Assembly (NCBI GenBank): GCA_913019905.1
Contig: CAJVZD010000019.1
Coordinates: 1-64,000 of the forward strand
Length of the DNA stretch: 64,000 nucleotides
From: an uncultured Cellvibrionales bacterium
GTDB taxonomy: Bacteria > Pseudomonadota > Gammaproteobacteria > Pseudomonadales > Dasaniaceae
Direction of reading: 5' to 3'
Below the pieces are notes generated by a model. It saw nothing but the letters and a program-made list of their open reading frames with translations, made no database searches and was not told the DNA's origin. This document shows positions 1 to 9,485 of the stretch, piece after piece. A program made the translations under genes and the position numbers. How positions within the stretch are numbered: position 1 is the stretch's first letter; each line of letters opens with the position of its first letter.

Positions 1-8
1 CGGGCTGC

Positions 9-42
9 GGGAGATTGCCGCGCTTCGCTCGCAATGACATCG
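9..42. repeat. Partial REP-like dispersed palindromic repeat at left edge
   Basis: The sequence GAGATTGCCGCGCTTCGCTC followed by GCAATGAC has the look of the widespread intergenic palindrome in which ATTGC and GCAAT arms enclose a CGCTTCGCTC core. Only one copy is visible and it lies at the window edge, so its repeat status is inferred from resemblance rather than from a second copy here. Confidence 0.45.
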
Positions 43-55
43 TTGAAAACACCCA

Positions 56-91
56 TTTCTGGATGGGCACTAGTTAGCGCCCATCCAGAAA
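56..91. terminator. Perfect 13-bp hairpin, probable terminator-like structure
   Basis: TTTCTGGATGGGC at 56-68 is the exact reverse complement of the segment at 79-91, with a 10-nt loop. It lies downstream of whatever gene precedes the window and beyond the end of the crotonase gene on the other strand. No clear T-tract follows on either strand, so termination is plausible but not certain. Confidence 0.5.
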
Positions 92-108
92 CAGATCAGT
101 ATGTGTAA

Positions 109-126
109 ATCGGGTTTTAACCCGAT
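109..126. terminator. Second hairpin between converging genes
   Basis: ATCGGGTT at 109-116 pairs perfectly with AACCCGAT at 119-126 around a 2-nt loop. It sits between the first hairpin and the stop codon of the crotonase gene. No T-tract follows; a role in bidirectional 3' end formation is an inference. The rest of 127-295 holds no recognisable feature. Confidence 0.4.
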
Positions 127-295
127 CTGCAGCAGAAATGAAAATTTCAAGTTGATGTTCTTGGACCGGCACTAATCATCGTTTTTTCGCTAAAGCGCTG
201 CGAATTCTCGATGTTTTACCGACGACAAGTACCATAAACCTTACCACACAGAGTTTACTGGCCAAATAACGCCGGAGCCCGTATTTCTATAGGCC

Positions 296-985
296 CTACG
301 CAGTCAGTAACAGGTCTTCTTCAAGCGCTTGATTAAAGCGACGAATAAACGGCCCCTTTGCTCTTTTCTTGGTCGCGCGGTAAGACTCCATATTAATTCC
401 TTTTAACTTTACGGCATGCTGTATCGCTGTCTCTAACAAACAATCGGCTGACACAAGTTCATCCAGAAATCCCGCGATCTTTGATTCTTCAGGTTCAAAC
501 ATTTCTCCATTCAAAACCGTTCTGCTGTACCAACTAGGCATTAGCCTGCTGCCCGCCAACTCAATGGCAAAACGCGGCACGGTTATTCCAATGGCGACCT
601 CGTTTAGGCCAATTTTGTAAGTACCCGTGACGCCTATTCGATAGTCAGAAGCCAGTAGCAGGAACGCTCCCATTGGAAAAGCATGACCAGTGCAAGCCGC
701 AACGACAGGAAATGGAAATTCCATAATTCGGCGCGCCGTCTCGGCACCAATTCGAGTCAATTCTTTCGCCTGGACTGCCCCTCCTGCCAGTACTTTCAGG
801 TCAAATCCGGCGGAAAAAATACCTTCACGCCCTGTCAATACGACAACCCTGCCCTCCGCTTCTGCTCTATCGAGTGCAGCATTGATCTCTCTCAAAGAGT
901 CCAACGACATGACATTCACCTTTCCATCGTCAATAGTAATGACACCTACTTCATCTTTTACTTCAAAAGTTACTAGCTTGCTCAT
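296..985 (-). CDS. Crotonase/enoyl-CoA hydratase-isomerase family protein
   Basis: The 229-residue product has the crotonase fold pattern: an N-terminal substrate-loop strand, the oxyanion-hole segment FSAGFDLKVL near residue 65, and the second oxyanion motif ACTGHAFPMGAFLLLASDYR near residue 100. The family acts on acyl-CoA thioesters in the cytoplasm, as hydratases, isomerases or hydrolases. The usual catalytic glutamates are not clear by eye, so the exact reaction cannot be given. A longer frame reaches back to 1093, but ATG at 983-985 gives the normal family N-terminus (MSKLVTFEV) and has GGGGTAA upstream. The gene is divergent from a TetR-type regulator whose start is only about 90 bp away, a common arrangement for local control. 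Confidence 0.88.
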   Translation of the reverse strand: MSKLVTFEVKDEVGVITIDDGKVNVMSLDSLREINAALDRAEAEGRVVVLTGREGIFSAGFDLKVLAGGAVQAKELTRIGAETARRIMEFPFPVVAACTGHAFPMGAFLLLASDYRIGVTGTYKIGLNEVAIGITVPRFAIELAGSRLMPSWYSRTVLNGEMFEPEESKIAGFLDELVSADCLLETAIQHAVKLKGINMESYRATKKRAKGPFIRRFNQALEEDLLLTA

Positions 986-1077
986 GATATTTACCCCATT
1001 TAGACCGATTGCTATAATCCGAACAACCGTTATAGACTGATCATCATAATTTTGCAAATTAATTTTTGGAGTTAACA

Positions 1078-1635
1078 TTGAGCAGAGCAGCAATTCATAG
1101 GGACGGACTGGTTCGAACAGCGATGAGATTGTTCCGTCAAAAAGGCTACGCGGCCACCGGTCTGCAGGAGATTTTGGCGGAGAGTGGCGCTCCCCGAGGT
1201 TCCTTGTACCACTATTTTCCAGAGGGGAAAGAGTCTCTCGGTGAAGCCGCGGTCGTACTAGCTGGGGAAATGGTTGCCGAAATGCTTAAGGAATTAGCAG
1301 ACAAACACAAAACGCCAGCTGATTTCGTCAGCGCCTACTGCGCCCAAATGGCCGATTGGATGACCGAGTCAGATTTTTGTTCTGGCTGCCCTATCGCAAC
1401 GACGGTGTTGGAAACGACACCGAGTTCGGAATCGATAACAAGGGTAGGAGCCCAGGCATTCGACAGTTGGCTGTCAATTATAGCTCCTGTCTTCGCCAGA
1501 GCCGGGATTTCCGAGAGAGAGGCAAAATCAAAGTCAGAACTATTAGTTGCTGCCATAGAAGGATCCCTCGTTCTGGCCCGTGTGAGGCAGTCTAACGAAC
1601 CTATTTTGAACATCGCAAAATCTATGGGAATTTGA
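1078..1635 (+). CDS. TetR/AcrR family regulator, LmrA/YxaF-like
   Basis: The protein is about 185 residues. The N-terminal TetR helix-turn-helix (RLFRQKGYAATGLQEILAES, then GAPRGSLYHYFPEGKESL) is followed by a C-terminal ligand domain with the FCSGCPIATTVLET segment typical of the LmrA/YxaF branch. It should bind DNA as a dimer and release it on binding a small molecule. The start is taken as TTG at 1078 because GGAG at 1069-1072 lies at the right distance; an upstream in-frame TTG at 1066 overlaps that Shine-Dalgarno sequence. The crotonase gene diverges from it, so that gene or an effector of acyl-CoA metabolism is the likely target (inference). Confidence 0.88.
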   Translation: MSRAAIHRDGLVRTAMRLFRQKGYAATGLQEILAESGAPRGSLYHYFPEGKESLGEAAVVLAGEMVAEMLKELADKHKTPADFVSAYCAQMADWMTESDFCSGCPIATTVLETTPSSESITRVGAQAFDSWLSIIAPVFARAGISEREAKSKSELLVAAIEGSLVLARVRQSNEPILNIAKSMGI

Positions 1636-1754
1636 AACAAGCGGTTAAATCGAATTAAATGATACAGACTATATTAGGGGAATGTCGGCCATCGTCGCCG
1701 GGCGACCAAAGAAATTTTTACTCGATACTAAACAATGGGGCGCTATCGAGTGAT

Positions 1755-3026
1755 CTAACTATTTTGTATTGGCCACGACATGGTGATTTTCGCGCCGATT
1801 TCCGGCATGTTTTCGACTTTTAGTTGACCGTTATGATTGTTAACAATCTCTGCGCACAAAGACAAACCGATACCTGAACCCTGTTTTTTTGTGGTATAAA
1901 AAGGCGTTAAAACATTATCCAAATTGCCAAAGCCAGGCCCGTTATCAATAATCTCAATAACTTGTTGGTCTTGTAGATAAAAAGCCCTGACCTGCACTTC
2001 ACACAGTGACTTATCGCAAGCTTCTCGAGCGTTTTTCAGCAAATTGATCATCACTTGAGTGAGTTGTTCTACATCGCCAAAACAGCGCGTATTACCTCGA
2101 AAACCCATCTGAAAAGCGGAGTCCTCAGACATAGATCTCGCCTCTTCGATAATTTCGGAAAGATCAAACCATGCTAATTTTGGCTGTGGCAGTTGCGTGA
2201 GTTTTCCGTATTCTCCGACAAAAGAAAGCAATCTCTGGCTACGTTTTTGAATGCGCGACAAAACTAAGCGAGTCTGTTTTTCGTCTAACTGTTCACTGCA
2301 AAGCAGCGTATCAGTCATCGAGTACATTGGTGTCAATGAGTTACGTAATTCATGCCCTAACACACGGATTAAATTCTGCTGAGTGACGCTTTTATTCTTT
2401 GTCAATAATTGCGAGATATCCAATGCGGTAAAAAGCCAGTGCTTTTCCTTGGGGTTCTGGTGTAAATAACTAACCGTTTGCCGCTGCCATTTTTTATCGA
2501 ACTTTGGATGGAAGAAGTTACCATCTTGTAAGGTAAAACCGAGTCGTAGCGCTGAACTTCCCACTAACATGGGTTGCTGAAGTGCTTCATTCATCGCCGT
2601 ATTGCGATAGGTTAATTTGAGGTGGTGATCAAAAAGGCAAACAGGCACAGGCCACGAATCTAAAATTCGGCTTAGCAAATCATCCACGGACTGATTTTCG
2701 GAATCTTTACTCTGATGTTTTTTCGCAAGGCTGTCGATTTCGTTTTGCAAGGCCAACAATAAGTTATCGGGATGCTGTTCTTTGAACCGCAAATTATACT
2801 CACCCTCCTTGAGCACTTGGGTATAGGTAGTCAGCTGCATAATGGTTTGACACCAGAATCCGTAACAACGCCAGGCAAGCAAAACCAAGGGATAGATTGC
2901 GAAAAATAATAACGTTGCAATGGCCAACAAGTCCCACCCAAAACTCCATGCTAGCGCGCACAGCAAAGACAAAATGACAAAGACGGTAGAACTAAGCCCT
3001 GCTATCAGCCATTTTTCATGACTCAA
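1755..3026 (-). CDS. Membrane sensor histidine kinase of an export operon
   Basis: The 423-residue protein has two adjacent membrane helices (about residues 7-27 and 31-52) with almost no periplasmic loop, a HAMP-like and PAS-like linker, then a kinase core: H-box GHELRNSLTP with the phospho-acceptor His near 225, N-box NLLKNAREAC, G1 DNGPGFG and G2 GSGIGLSL. The short external loop suggests it senses something in the membrane or cytoplasm. It starts with TTG behind AAGGGGG. It lies 23 bp after the sigma-54 response regulator gene, its obvious partner, at the end of the operon that begins with the HlyD-like adaptor. The family resembles NtrY/NtrB-type kinases. Confidence 0.93.
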   Translation of the reverse strand: MSHEKWLIAGLSSTVFVILSLLCALAWSFGWDLLAIATLLFFAIYPLVLLAWRCYGFWCQTIMQLTTYTQVLKEGEYNLRFKEQHPDNLLLALQNEIDSLAKKHQSKDSENQSVDDLLSRILDSWPVPVCLFDHHLKLTYRNTAMNEALQQPMLVGSSALRLGFTLQDGNFFHPKFDKKWQRQTVSYLHQNPKEKHWLFTALDISQLLTKNKSVTQQNLIRVLGHELRNSLTPMYSMTDTLLCSEQLDEKQTRLVLSRIQKRSQRLLSFVGEYGKLTQLPQPKLAWFDLSEIIEEARSMSEDSAFQMGFRGNTRCFGDVEQLTQVMINLLKNAREACDKSLCEVQVRAFYLQDQQVIEIIDNGPGFGNLDNVLTPFYTTKKQGSGIGLSLCAEIVNNHNGQLKVENMPEIGAKITMSWPIQNS

Positions 3027-3049
3027 GTGACCCCCTTTCGATTGATCGT

Positions 3050-4450
3050 CTATTCGCCATCATGGGCAGATTTAAAATCGGGATTGAATTTTTCCAAACG
3101 ACGATACAAGGCATTGCGTGAAATCTCCAGTATTTTTGCCGCATCCGCAATGTTGCCTGAGGAGACATTCATGGCTTTATCAATCAACTGCCGTTCCGCT
3201 TGCTCCAGCGACTGTAATTTTACATCGCTCTCCTGCGTCCCCGAGACATCAAGCAAAAGCTGCTCTTCACCCACCTCACTTTGCGAGGCCAACAATACCG
3301 CCCGCTCAATAACGTGGCTAAGCTCTCGAATATTTCCGGGCCAGGAATGTCTCTTCAACTTTTCAATTGCCGTAGCCGTTAAAACCAAACCCACCTTGTG
3401 ATATTTTTGGCTAAACTGATGAATGAAATTGAGAGTCAGGGCTTCGATATCGTCTGTCCTCGATCTAAGCGGCGGCATGGTAATGACTAAAGTATTTAAT
3501 CGGTATAACAAATCCTGCCTGAATGAGCCATCGATGACTAGCTGGCTTAAGTCTGCATTGGTCGCACTGATTAATCTAACATTCGCAGTTTGTGTCTGGC
3601 TTGAGCCCAAAATTTCATACTGCCCCGTTTCGAGCACTCGCAGTAATTTAGGTTGTAAGTTTATGGGTAAAGAACCGATTTCATCAAAAAAAAGCGTGCC
3701 TGCATCAGCTAACTGAAACCGGCCAACACGCTGTTGTTTTGCATCGGTAAAAGCCCCTTTTTGATGACCGAATAATTCGCTTTCAAAAAGATTATCGGGA
3801 ATAGCTGCCATATTTGTGACGATGAACGGATTGTCCCGCCGCGCGGACAATTGATGGATTCGCTCTGCCAGCAAGGACTTACCCGTGCCGTTTTCTCCCA
3901 AGATAAGAACATTGGCATCGGTCGGGGCGATTTGCGTCACCCACTGTTCAATGGCCTGCATCGGTTTAGATTGGCATATCCAGCCTTCTCCTCTATTCCC
4001 GGCACGCGGCTCTTGTAACTGAGGAGCGCTAAGTAGTTCTCGATAAGCCTGATGCTCTTGCTTAACCCGATAAAAACTCAGTTGCTGCTCGATACTGTTT
4101 AGCAACTTTCCTTTGTTCCAGGGTTTTTCGATAAAATCACAGGCTCCTTGCTGTAATCCCTGTACCGCTAGTTCGATGCTGCCCCACGCTGTCATCAGCA
4201 AAATGGGGATGTTGTGGTTGTTAATCTGATTGAGGATTTCCAGCCCCTCCTGACCGCTGGTAGTATCCCGACTGAAGTTCATATCCAATAATACGAGATC
4301 CGGTTTATGGCGCTCAGTTTGAATAACTACTTCCTTAGCGCTGCTAGCCTCAATCACCCGATAAGCTTCACCTACCAGCAGCATTTCAAGCGCGAGGCGA
4401 ATATCCTCGTCGTCATCGGCAACTAAAATGGTGGCTTTTTCCCTATTCAA
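3050..4450 (-). CDS. Sigma-54-dependent response regulator (NtrC family)
   Basis: The product has three domains. The receiver carries the acidic cluster VADDDED, the phospho-acceptor Asp in LVLLDMNF (near residue 56) and the conserved Lys in EKPWNK. The AAA+ domain has Walker A GENGTGKS, the sigma-54 contact loop written GAFTDA instead of GAFTGA, and the switch DEIGSLP. A Fis-type helix-turn-helix (NIADAAKILEISRNALYRRL) ends the protein. It would activate sigma-54 promoters after phosphorylation by the adjacent kinase. The start is set at TTG 4450, six bases after GAGAGGAG; a TTG at 4456 abuts that Shine-Dalgarno sequence and is less likely. The best target is the -24/-12 promoter heading this same operon. 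Confidence 0.94.
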   Translation of the reverse strand: MNREKATILVADDDEDIRLALEMLLVGEAYRVIEASSAKEVVIQTERHKPDLVLLDMNFSRDTTSGQEGLEILNQINNHNIPILLMTAWGSIELAVQGLQQGACDFIEKPWNKGKLLNSIEQQLSFYRVKQEHQAYRELLSAPQLQEPRAGNRGEGWICQSKPMQAIEQWVTQIAPTDANVLILGENGTGKSLLAERIHQLSARRDNPFIVTNMAAIPDNLFESELFGHQKGAFTDAKQQRVGRFQLADAGTLFFDEIGSLPINLQPKLLRVLETGQYEILGSSQTQTANVRLISATNADLSQLVIDGSFRQDLLYRLNTLVITMPPLRSRTDDIEALTLNFIHQFSQKYHKVGLVLTATAIEKLKRHSWPGNIRELSHVIERAVLLASQSEVGEEQLLLDVSGTQESDVKLQSLEQAERQLIDKAMNVSSGNIADAAKILEISRNALYRRLEKFNPDFKSAHDGE

Positions 4451-4548
4451 TGACAACTCCTCTCGCGGTTAAGCCTGCTCCAGACACCCTATAAATTAGG
4501 CGATCCTAGGAACACCCAATTTATATGCCCGAAGACCCTGTATACTTT

Positions 4549-7053
4549 TTATTCTTCTCGCAACGCCTGCATTGGATCTGCGCTAATCACTCGCCATGCT
4601 GGTATGAATACCGATAGAAGAACAATAGCAATTAGCCCCGCGTCAAGCAACGACATTGCCAGCCAGCTAAAGTCCGGCAACATATCGAGACTCTGTTGGA
4701 TTTGTTGGTAACCCATTGACGAAACCACAAATCCCAATCCAAGACCGACTGCCAACATCCATACTGCGTCCTTGAGGATAAACTTAACTAACATTAACTG
4801 CTTAGCACCCGTTGCCATACGTACCGCCAACTCGTATTTTCGGTGATTGGTGGTCATTTGCGTTAAACCAGAGACACCAATGGCAGCCAACAGCAGAGTT
4901 AAACCGGTCATACTCAATACCACCCACAAGCTAACTCGTTGTGCTAAGGTTTGCTCGCGCCATAACTGATCGAGTGATTTCACCTCCAGATTAGTCAAGC
5001 GCGGAAACTGCTTACGCAATTTCTCTTCAATCATAGCAGCGGTAAGACGTTTTCCCGCAGGCATCGATACCGTAATGGCGATATTTCGGCCTGTACTTAT
5101 ATTTGCCCAATAGACCGCAGGCATTTGTATTACGTCGATAGCACCCGCACGACTTTGGGTGACACCGACAATACCATTGATAATAGTCGGCACCGCGCCC
5201 TCATTTCCGGCACCAGTAATATTTAGTGTAATAGCCTGGCCAACAATCTCGGAATAGGCGGTCCCGGGGAACAACGCTTTCGCCATGTTTTCGTCGATCA
5301 CCATACGCTGCTCCCTGTTGCTGATTTGTTCCTCGGTAACATTAGAGCCCGCGAGAAAAGGAATAGCGAAAACATCAAAATAGGTCGGACTCAAATCTCT
5401 AACCTGAAACATAATGCGTTGATCGGGCTTGTCTTCAGGAAAATATACTGTAGCAGAAAAATTGTCAGACAAGGCCCCGTTTGAATTGATCACCACTTTA
5501 CTGTCGCTAACTTCACCCTCAATTATCGCGTCAATGCCGTGATGTAGCTGTTCTAATTCACTACCCTGGTAAAACTCTCTCGACGCCAGTTCTGTCGCCC
5601 ATTCTTCATCTGAATTGTACAAACTGACTGTATAATTATTACCTATGTCGTAACCCAGATCCTTAAAAACGGCGTTATAACTTTGCATCGCCAGCATAAC
5701 CGAAGACGTCAGAAGGATTGAAGCAATGGACAATTGCACTACCATCAATACGCGGCTTAACCACTGGTTACTTTGAGCCTGAATCCCTTTTCCGCTACTA
5801 TTCAAGTTTTCAGCCAACGCCTGTTTGTTTATATCGACCAGCGATAAACTACTAAACAAAATACCCAGCGCTATTATAATGAGAAACGAGGCGACGATGG
5901 TGCTCGCGTCAATTCCGATCGTGTCGATCATCGGCAACGTATTCCCGGCGATCGTCGGTAAAATTTTTATCACCCATCCGGTCACCAATAGACCCGCAAC
6001 TGCGGCGAGAATAAAGCTGGGTAAGTTTTCCAGAAATACCAACAATCTTGCCCGCATCAGGCTTGCGCCCAAGGTCAACTGAATGGCATATTCCTTAGTA
6101 CGTCCTTGGTAGTGTGCAATAAAGAGATTAAGGAGATTGAGTGTCGCCATTAGCAGCAACCCGACAACCGCAACAAATAGCGCGAGTAATAAGGGTTTAG
6201 TATCACCTAATAGTTTGTCTCGGTAATTAGACTCAATGATTTCAAAGGGGGTGGCTTTAATAAACCGTAAGTAGCCGGCCGCTTGAGTTTCATCGACGTT
6301 GTTCGTAATAAAATCCTCAATCCATTGCAGGGTTTCTTCCTCACTTGGCAACGGCGTGTCTTGACCACGTCCTTTTAACAACAGACTATCAATGTCGTTA
6401 CTCACATTAGCAATTTCGGGTTCACTCAACAGCTCTTTTAGATTCGATATACGCCATACCTGCTGAGGCAATACCGGAGTCGTACTTTCCACAGCGAGTA
6501 AATCTTCAATAATCCCGGCAATGATGTAACTTTTCCCATTCAGATCGACCTGCCTACCCATGGCGGAATCAAGGCCGGAAAAACTTTGTTGCCAGAAAGT
6601 ATTTGAAATCCAGACATAATTTTCAGGTTTGGCAATATTGACGCTATCCCCTTTAATTAACTGAGTGCCCAATACTTCCAGAATCGTATCGGAGGCGGTA
6701 TGTAATGTTGTGGCATAAGTCACACCTTCAATAGTTACGTCTTGTTCCGTAGAAGCGATACCAGCCCAAACACCAAAATTCTTAAACCGCTCATTAAAGT
6801 CGGCCAGTCGCCGCATGCTCCAGTAAGAAACACTCAAAGTCTCCGACGGCTTCAAACGATATTCATAGGTTTGGATTTCAGATTCATTGTTGACACCTTG
6901 CAACGGTTTATACAAAAGTGTCGATGAAATGGCGATCACACTTAACACCGCACCGAGCGTTAACCCCAAAGTCAAAATCAAGGGGACGCTTAATCGAGGT
7001 AGTGAAAAAATTCTTGTCACACCGGAAGATAAGGCCTTTATGATTAAGCTCAT
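4549..7053 (-). CDS. ABC transporter permease, MacB/FtsX type with duplicated unit
   Basis: The 834-residue inner-membrane protein has an N-terminal membrane helix (about 20-45), a MacB-like periplasmic domain, a block of three helices (about 285-405), then a second helix near 435-455, a second periplasmic domain and a last block of three helices (about 715-825). This is the duplicated FtsX layout seen in export permeases that work mechanically across the periplasm. The start overlaps the ATPase stop codon in an ATGA junction, indicating translational coupling. With the ATPase and HlyD-like adaptor it should form a tripartite exporter using an outer-membrane channel encoded elsewhere. Substrate unknown; peptides, lipopeptides or siderophore-like compounds are typical of related systems. 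Confidence 0.92.
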   Translation of the reverse strand: MSLIIKALSSGVTRIFSLPRLSVPLILTLGLTLGAVLSVIAISSTLLYKPLQGVNNESEIQTYEYRLKPSETLSVSYWSMRRLADFNERFKNFGVWAGIASTEQDVTIEGVTYATTLHTASDTILEVLGTQLIKGDSVNIAKPENYVWISNTFWQQSFSGLDSAMGRQVDLNGKSYIIAGIIEDLLAVESTTPVLPQQVWRISNLKELLSEPEIANVSNDIDSLLLKGRGQDTPLPSEEETLQWIEDFITNNVDETQAAGYLRFIKATPFEIIESNYRDKLLGDTKPLLLALFVAVVGLLLMATLNLLNLFIAHYQGRTKEYAIQLTLGASLMRARLLVFLENLPSFILAAVAGLLVTGWVIKILPTIAGNTLPMIDTIGIDASTIVASFLIIIALGILFSSLSLVDINKQALAENLNSSGKGIQAQSNQWLSRVLMVVQLSIASILLTSSVMLAMQSYNAVFKDLGYDIGNNYTVSLYNSDEEWATELASREFYQGSELEQLHHGIDAIIEGEVSDSKVVINSNGALSDNFSATVYFPEDKPDQRIMFQVRDLSPTYFDVFAIPFLAGSNVTEEQISNREQRMVIDENMAKALFPGTAYSEIVGQAITLNITGAGNEGAVPTIINGIVGVTQSRAGAIDVIQMPAVYWANISTGRNIAITVSMPAGKRLTAAMIEEKLRKQFPRLTNLEVKSLDQLWREQTLAQRVSLWVVLSMTGLTLLLAAIGVSGLTQMTTNHRKYELAVRMATGAKQLMLVKFILKDAVWMLAVGLGLGFVVSSMGYQQIQQSLDMLPDFSWLAMSLLDAGLIAIVLLSVFIPAWRVISADPMQALREE

Positions 7054-7757
7054 GCTGCCCCCTGCATATCTCGCAATACAGCGTGTTCCGTCACAATCTT
7101 ACCATCTAACAACTGAATGGTACGGCTGGCACATCGGGAATAACGACTATCGTGCGTCACCATAACAATGGTAGAACCATCGCTATTTAGTTTTTCCAAC
7201 AGTGCCATAACCTGGTCGCCGTTCTTGCTGTCCAGATTACCGGTAGGTTCGTCGACCAAAATCAGATCCGGTTTTCCCACTAGAGCTCGGGCAATCGCGA
7301 TCCGCTGCTGTTGACCGCCCGACAGCTGGTTGGGACGATAATCTTTACGGTGTAACATATCCACTTGCGCCAGGACTTCTTCTACCCGTACCTTGATTTC
7401 TGCCTTATTACCAAATCGATGCTCAAGCGGCAAAGCAACATTTTCGAAAACGCTGAGGCTGTCGATCAAATTGAACGACTGAAAGACATAACCGATGTGC
7501 TGATTTCTAATTTGGGTACGTTGGTCCACTTTAAGACCGGATGTATTAATATTAGCAATTTGGTATTCACCCTCACTAGCACTGTCCATGAGCCCCATAA
7601 TCGACAGCAATGTTGACTTGCCGCAACCCGACGGACCCGTAATCGCGACAAATTCACCCTGCTTTATTTCGAGTGATACGCCTTGCAGAGCATGGGTCTG
7701 AATTTGCTGACCGGTATAACATTTATGTACATCTTTCATTTCAACTACTTTTTTCAT
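7050..7757 (-). CDS. ABC transporter ATP-binding protein, MacB/LolD type
   Basis: The 235-residue protein shows every ABC ATPase landmark in order: Walker A GPSGCGKSTLL near residue 40, Q-loop FQSFNLID, signature LSGGQQQRIAIARAL, Walker B LILVDEPTGNLD with D-loop, and H-loop VTHDSRY. Length and the GNLDSKNG segment match the MacB/LolD/FtsE group, whose partners are FtsX-type permeases. It energises the permease that overlaps its stop codon by four bases. Shine-Dalgarno AAGGAAA precedes the ATG. Confidence 0.96.
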   Translation of the reverse strand: MKKVVEMKDVHKCYTGQQIQTHALQGVSLEIKQGEFVAITGPSGCGKSTLLSIMGLMDSASEGEYQIANINTSGLKVDQRTQIRNQHIGYVFQSFNLIDSLSVFENVALPLEHRFGNKAEIKVRVEEVLAQVDMLHRKDYRPNQLSGGQQQRIAIARALVGKPDLILVDEPTGNLDSKNGDQVMALLEKLNSDGSTIVMVTHDSRYSRCASRTIQLLDGKIVTEHAVLRDMQGAA

Positions 7758-7826
7758 GGCAATTTCCTTGATTGATTTTCTCTAAATTAATGTTCAATGA
7801 TTTTCAATTTGACACATGTATTCGGT

Positions 7827-9065
7827 TTAGTCCGCGAGCGATATTTCTTGATATTGTTTGTACTTATTCGTGTCGTTACTAACAATTTCGTCACCTAATA
7901 CCAGACCATCAGTAACGATTAGTTTTTGTTGTGATAACCCGCCGAAGGAGACATCTCGTTGAACTAACAAGTCATGACCGTCCCTAACAAATAAAGACTG
8001 TCTGCTACTTGGACGAAAACCAGGCACTTGTTTTACGAATATCGCGTCGTCTTCATGTTTGACAAAAACCTGTGCAGATACGGCCAAAGCGGGTCTGGCG
8101 TTTGAGGTAAGCTCGCCATCCAGTACCACTTCCGCAATCACAGAACCGCTCGTTACAACGCTCTCGATCCGTGAAATATGCGCCTCGATGGTGCCTTTTT
8201 GAGTATCAATAATTACTGGGGCATTGATATCGATTTGGTCCGCCTGGTTTTGCGGCAAACGTATACGAGCGATTAGCTCCTTATTGCTACCGACTTTGGC
8301 GAGTGATTCACCGAGCTGTACGCTTTGCCCCAATTCGATATCCAGAGTCTGTAAGGAGCCAGTAATGCCGGCTTTGACGAACATATTACTGAGCTGTTCT
8401 TCAAGTAGAGCGACCTGAGACATTTGCTGTTTTACGGTGATATCTCGCTGAGTAAACTGAAACCCTTGCATCTCAATAAACTGCTCAAATTTTTGCTGTT
8501 CGAATTGGAGTCTTTTTGTTTCTTGTTTTACGAGCAATTGAGCACGCTTTAACTCAATTTTTGCGCTGACACCAAGGCTCAACAAATCCTGGTTCACAGA
8601 CAGTTCAAGTTCTGCTTTTTCAATGTCTGCTTCGATATCGGCAATACGCCCTTGGTAACTGAGGCGCTCATTTTGCTGTTCATATTTAAACGCTTCCTGC
8701 TCTGCCTGTTGTTGCGCTAACAAACCGTTGGCCTGACTGACCTCTTGCTCAAGTTTTGGATTAAACAATTGCAGGATTACCGTGTCTGGACTAACAGCGG
8801 TTCCGGGCCGTACTAATATCGCAGACACTTTTCCCGACGCGGGCGCAGATAATAAACGCTCTTGAGCAGATACAAATTCTCCGTAGGCATTGGTATAAAT
8901 GTCCAAAGCGCCGCTTTCAACCGTTTGGAAACTAAATTCCGACGTCGATACACTTTTCGTTGCTTTACCGCTTAGCGCGAATGCCGCATAACTGACCAAC
9001 ACAACAAACAAACTAATCACAGTCCATTTTTTCCATGGTTTTTGCTGACTAAGCTCTATGTCCAT
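7827..9065 (-). CDS. HlyD/MacA-like periplasmic adaptor of ABC exporter
   Basis: The 412-residue protein has one N-terminal membrane anchor (about 15-32), then a split lipoyl domain (SAPASGKVSAILVRPGTAV near 90), a long alpha-helical hairpin rich in Gln and Glu (about 125-220), the returning lipoyl half (VKAGITGSLQTL) and a beta-barrel. This is the membrane fusion protein layout. It bridges the inner-membrane permease to an outer-membrane TolC-like channel not found in this window. It is the first gene of the operon, with GAGGTGGG before its ATG and a sigma-54-type promoter 45 bp upstream. Confidence 0.93.
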   Translation of the reverse strand: MDIELSQQKPWKKWTVISLFVVLVSYAAFALSGKATKSVSTSEFSFQTVESGALDIYTNAYGEFVSAQERLLSAPASGKVSAILVRPGTAVSPDTVILQLFNPKLEQEVSQANGLLAQQQAEQEAFKYEQQNERLSYQGRIADIEADIEKAELELSVNQDLLSLGVSAKIELKRAQLLVKQETKRLQFEQQKFEQFIEMQGFQFTQRDITVKQQMSQVALLEEQLSNMFVKAGITGSLQTLDIELGQSVQLGESLAKVGSNKELIARIRLPQNQADQIDINAPVIIDTQKGTIEAHISRIESVVTSGSVIAEVVLDGELTSNARPALAVSAQVFVKHEDDAIFVKQVPGFRPSSRQSLFVRDGHDLLVQRDVSFGGLSQQKLIVTDGLVLGDEIVSNDTNKYKQYQEISLAD

Positions 9066-9109
9066 CTATCGACCCACCTCTATAATTGACTCTACGTTAG
9101 CAAATACAT

Positions 9110-9126
9110 TGAAATTTCCATGCCAA
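9110..9126 (-). promoter_or_regulatory. Sigma-54 (-24/-12) promoter of the exporter operon
   Basis: Read on the minus strand the site is TTGGCATGGAAATTTCA. Against the consensus TTGGCACG-N4-TTGCW it has the GG element intact, correct spacing, and mismatches only at one base of each half (T in place of C, T in place of G). The expected transcription start lies about 30 bases before the ATG of the adaptor gene. The same operon encodes a sigma-54 activator, so autoregulation is the natural reading. The remaining divergent spacer to 9485 probably contains the activator sites; no convincing pair of palindromes was identified by eye. Confidence 0.75.
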
Positions 9127-9485
9127 TATTGAATTTCTATGTTTATCAGTAACTTACAAAATTCTTTCGAAATTAAATGCTTGCGTCTGTTCGATTTCGT
9201 TACAAGACTGTTCGGAAATGGCAGCGTGTTCGTAAAGTTCCAATACGATTATTTTCCAATTTTTGGTGCAACAGCGACGTAAGCACTTAAAGAGACCCCT
9301 ATGCCACAAAGTAGCTGAGGCGAGCAAACGATCGGTTGAGCTGACATTACTCGAGATTAATTTGCGCTGACCTACAACTTTCACTATGGTCTGTGCTGAA
9401 TAAACATAAATAGAAAGGTTACATTTCCAACAGTCTATTGCTGAACAGCAGGTTTTCCGTCGACAGTTATTTATAGGAGAAAGGT

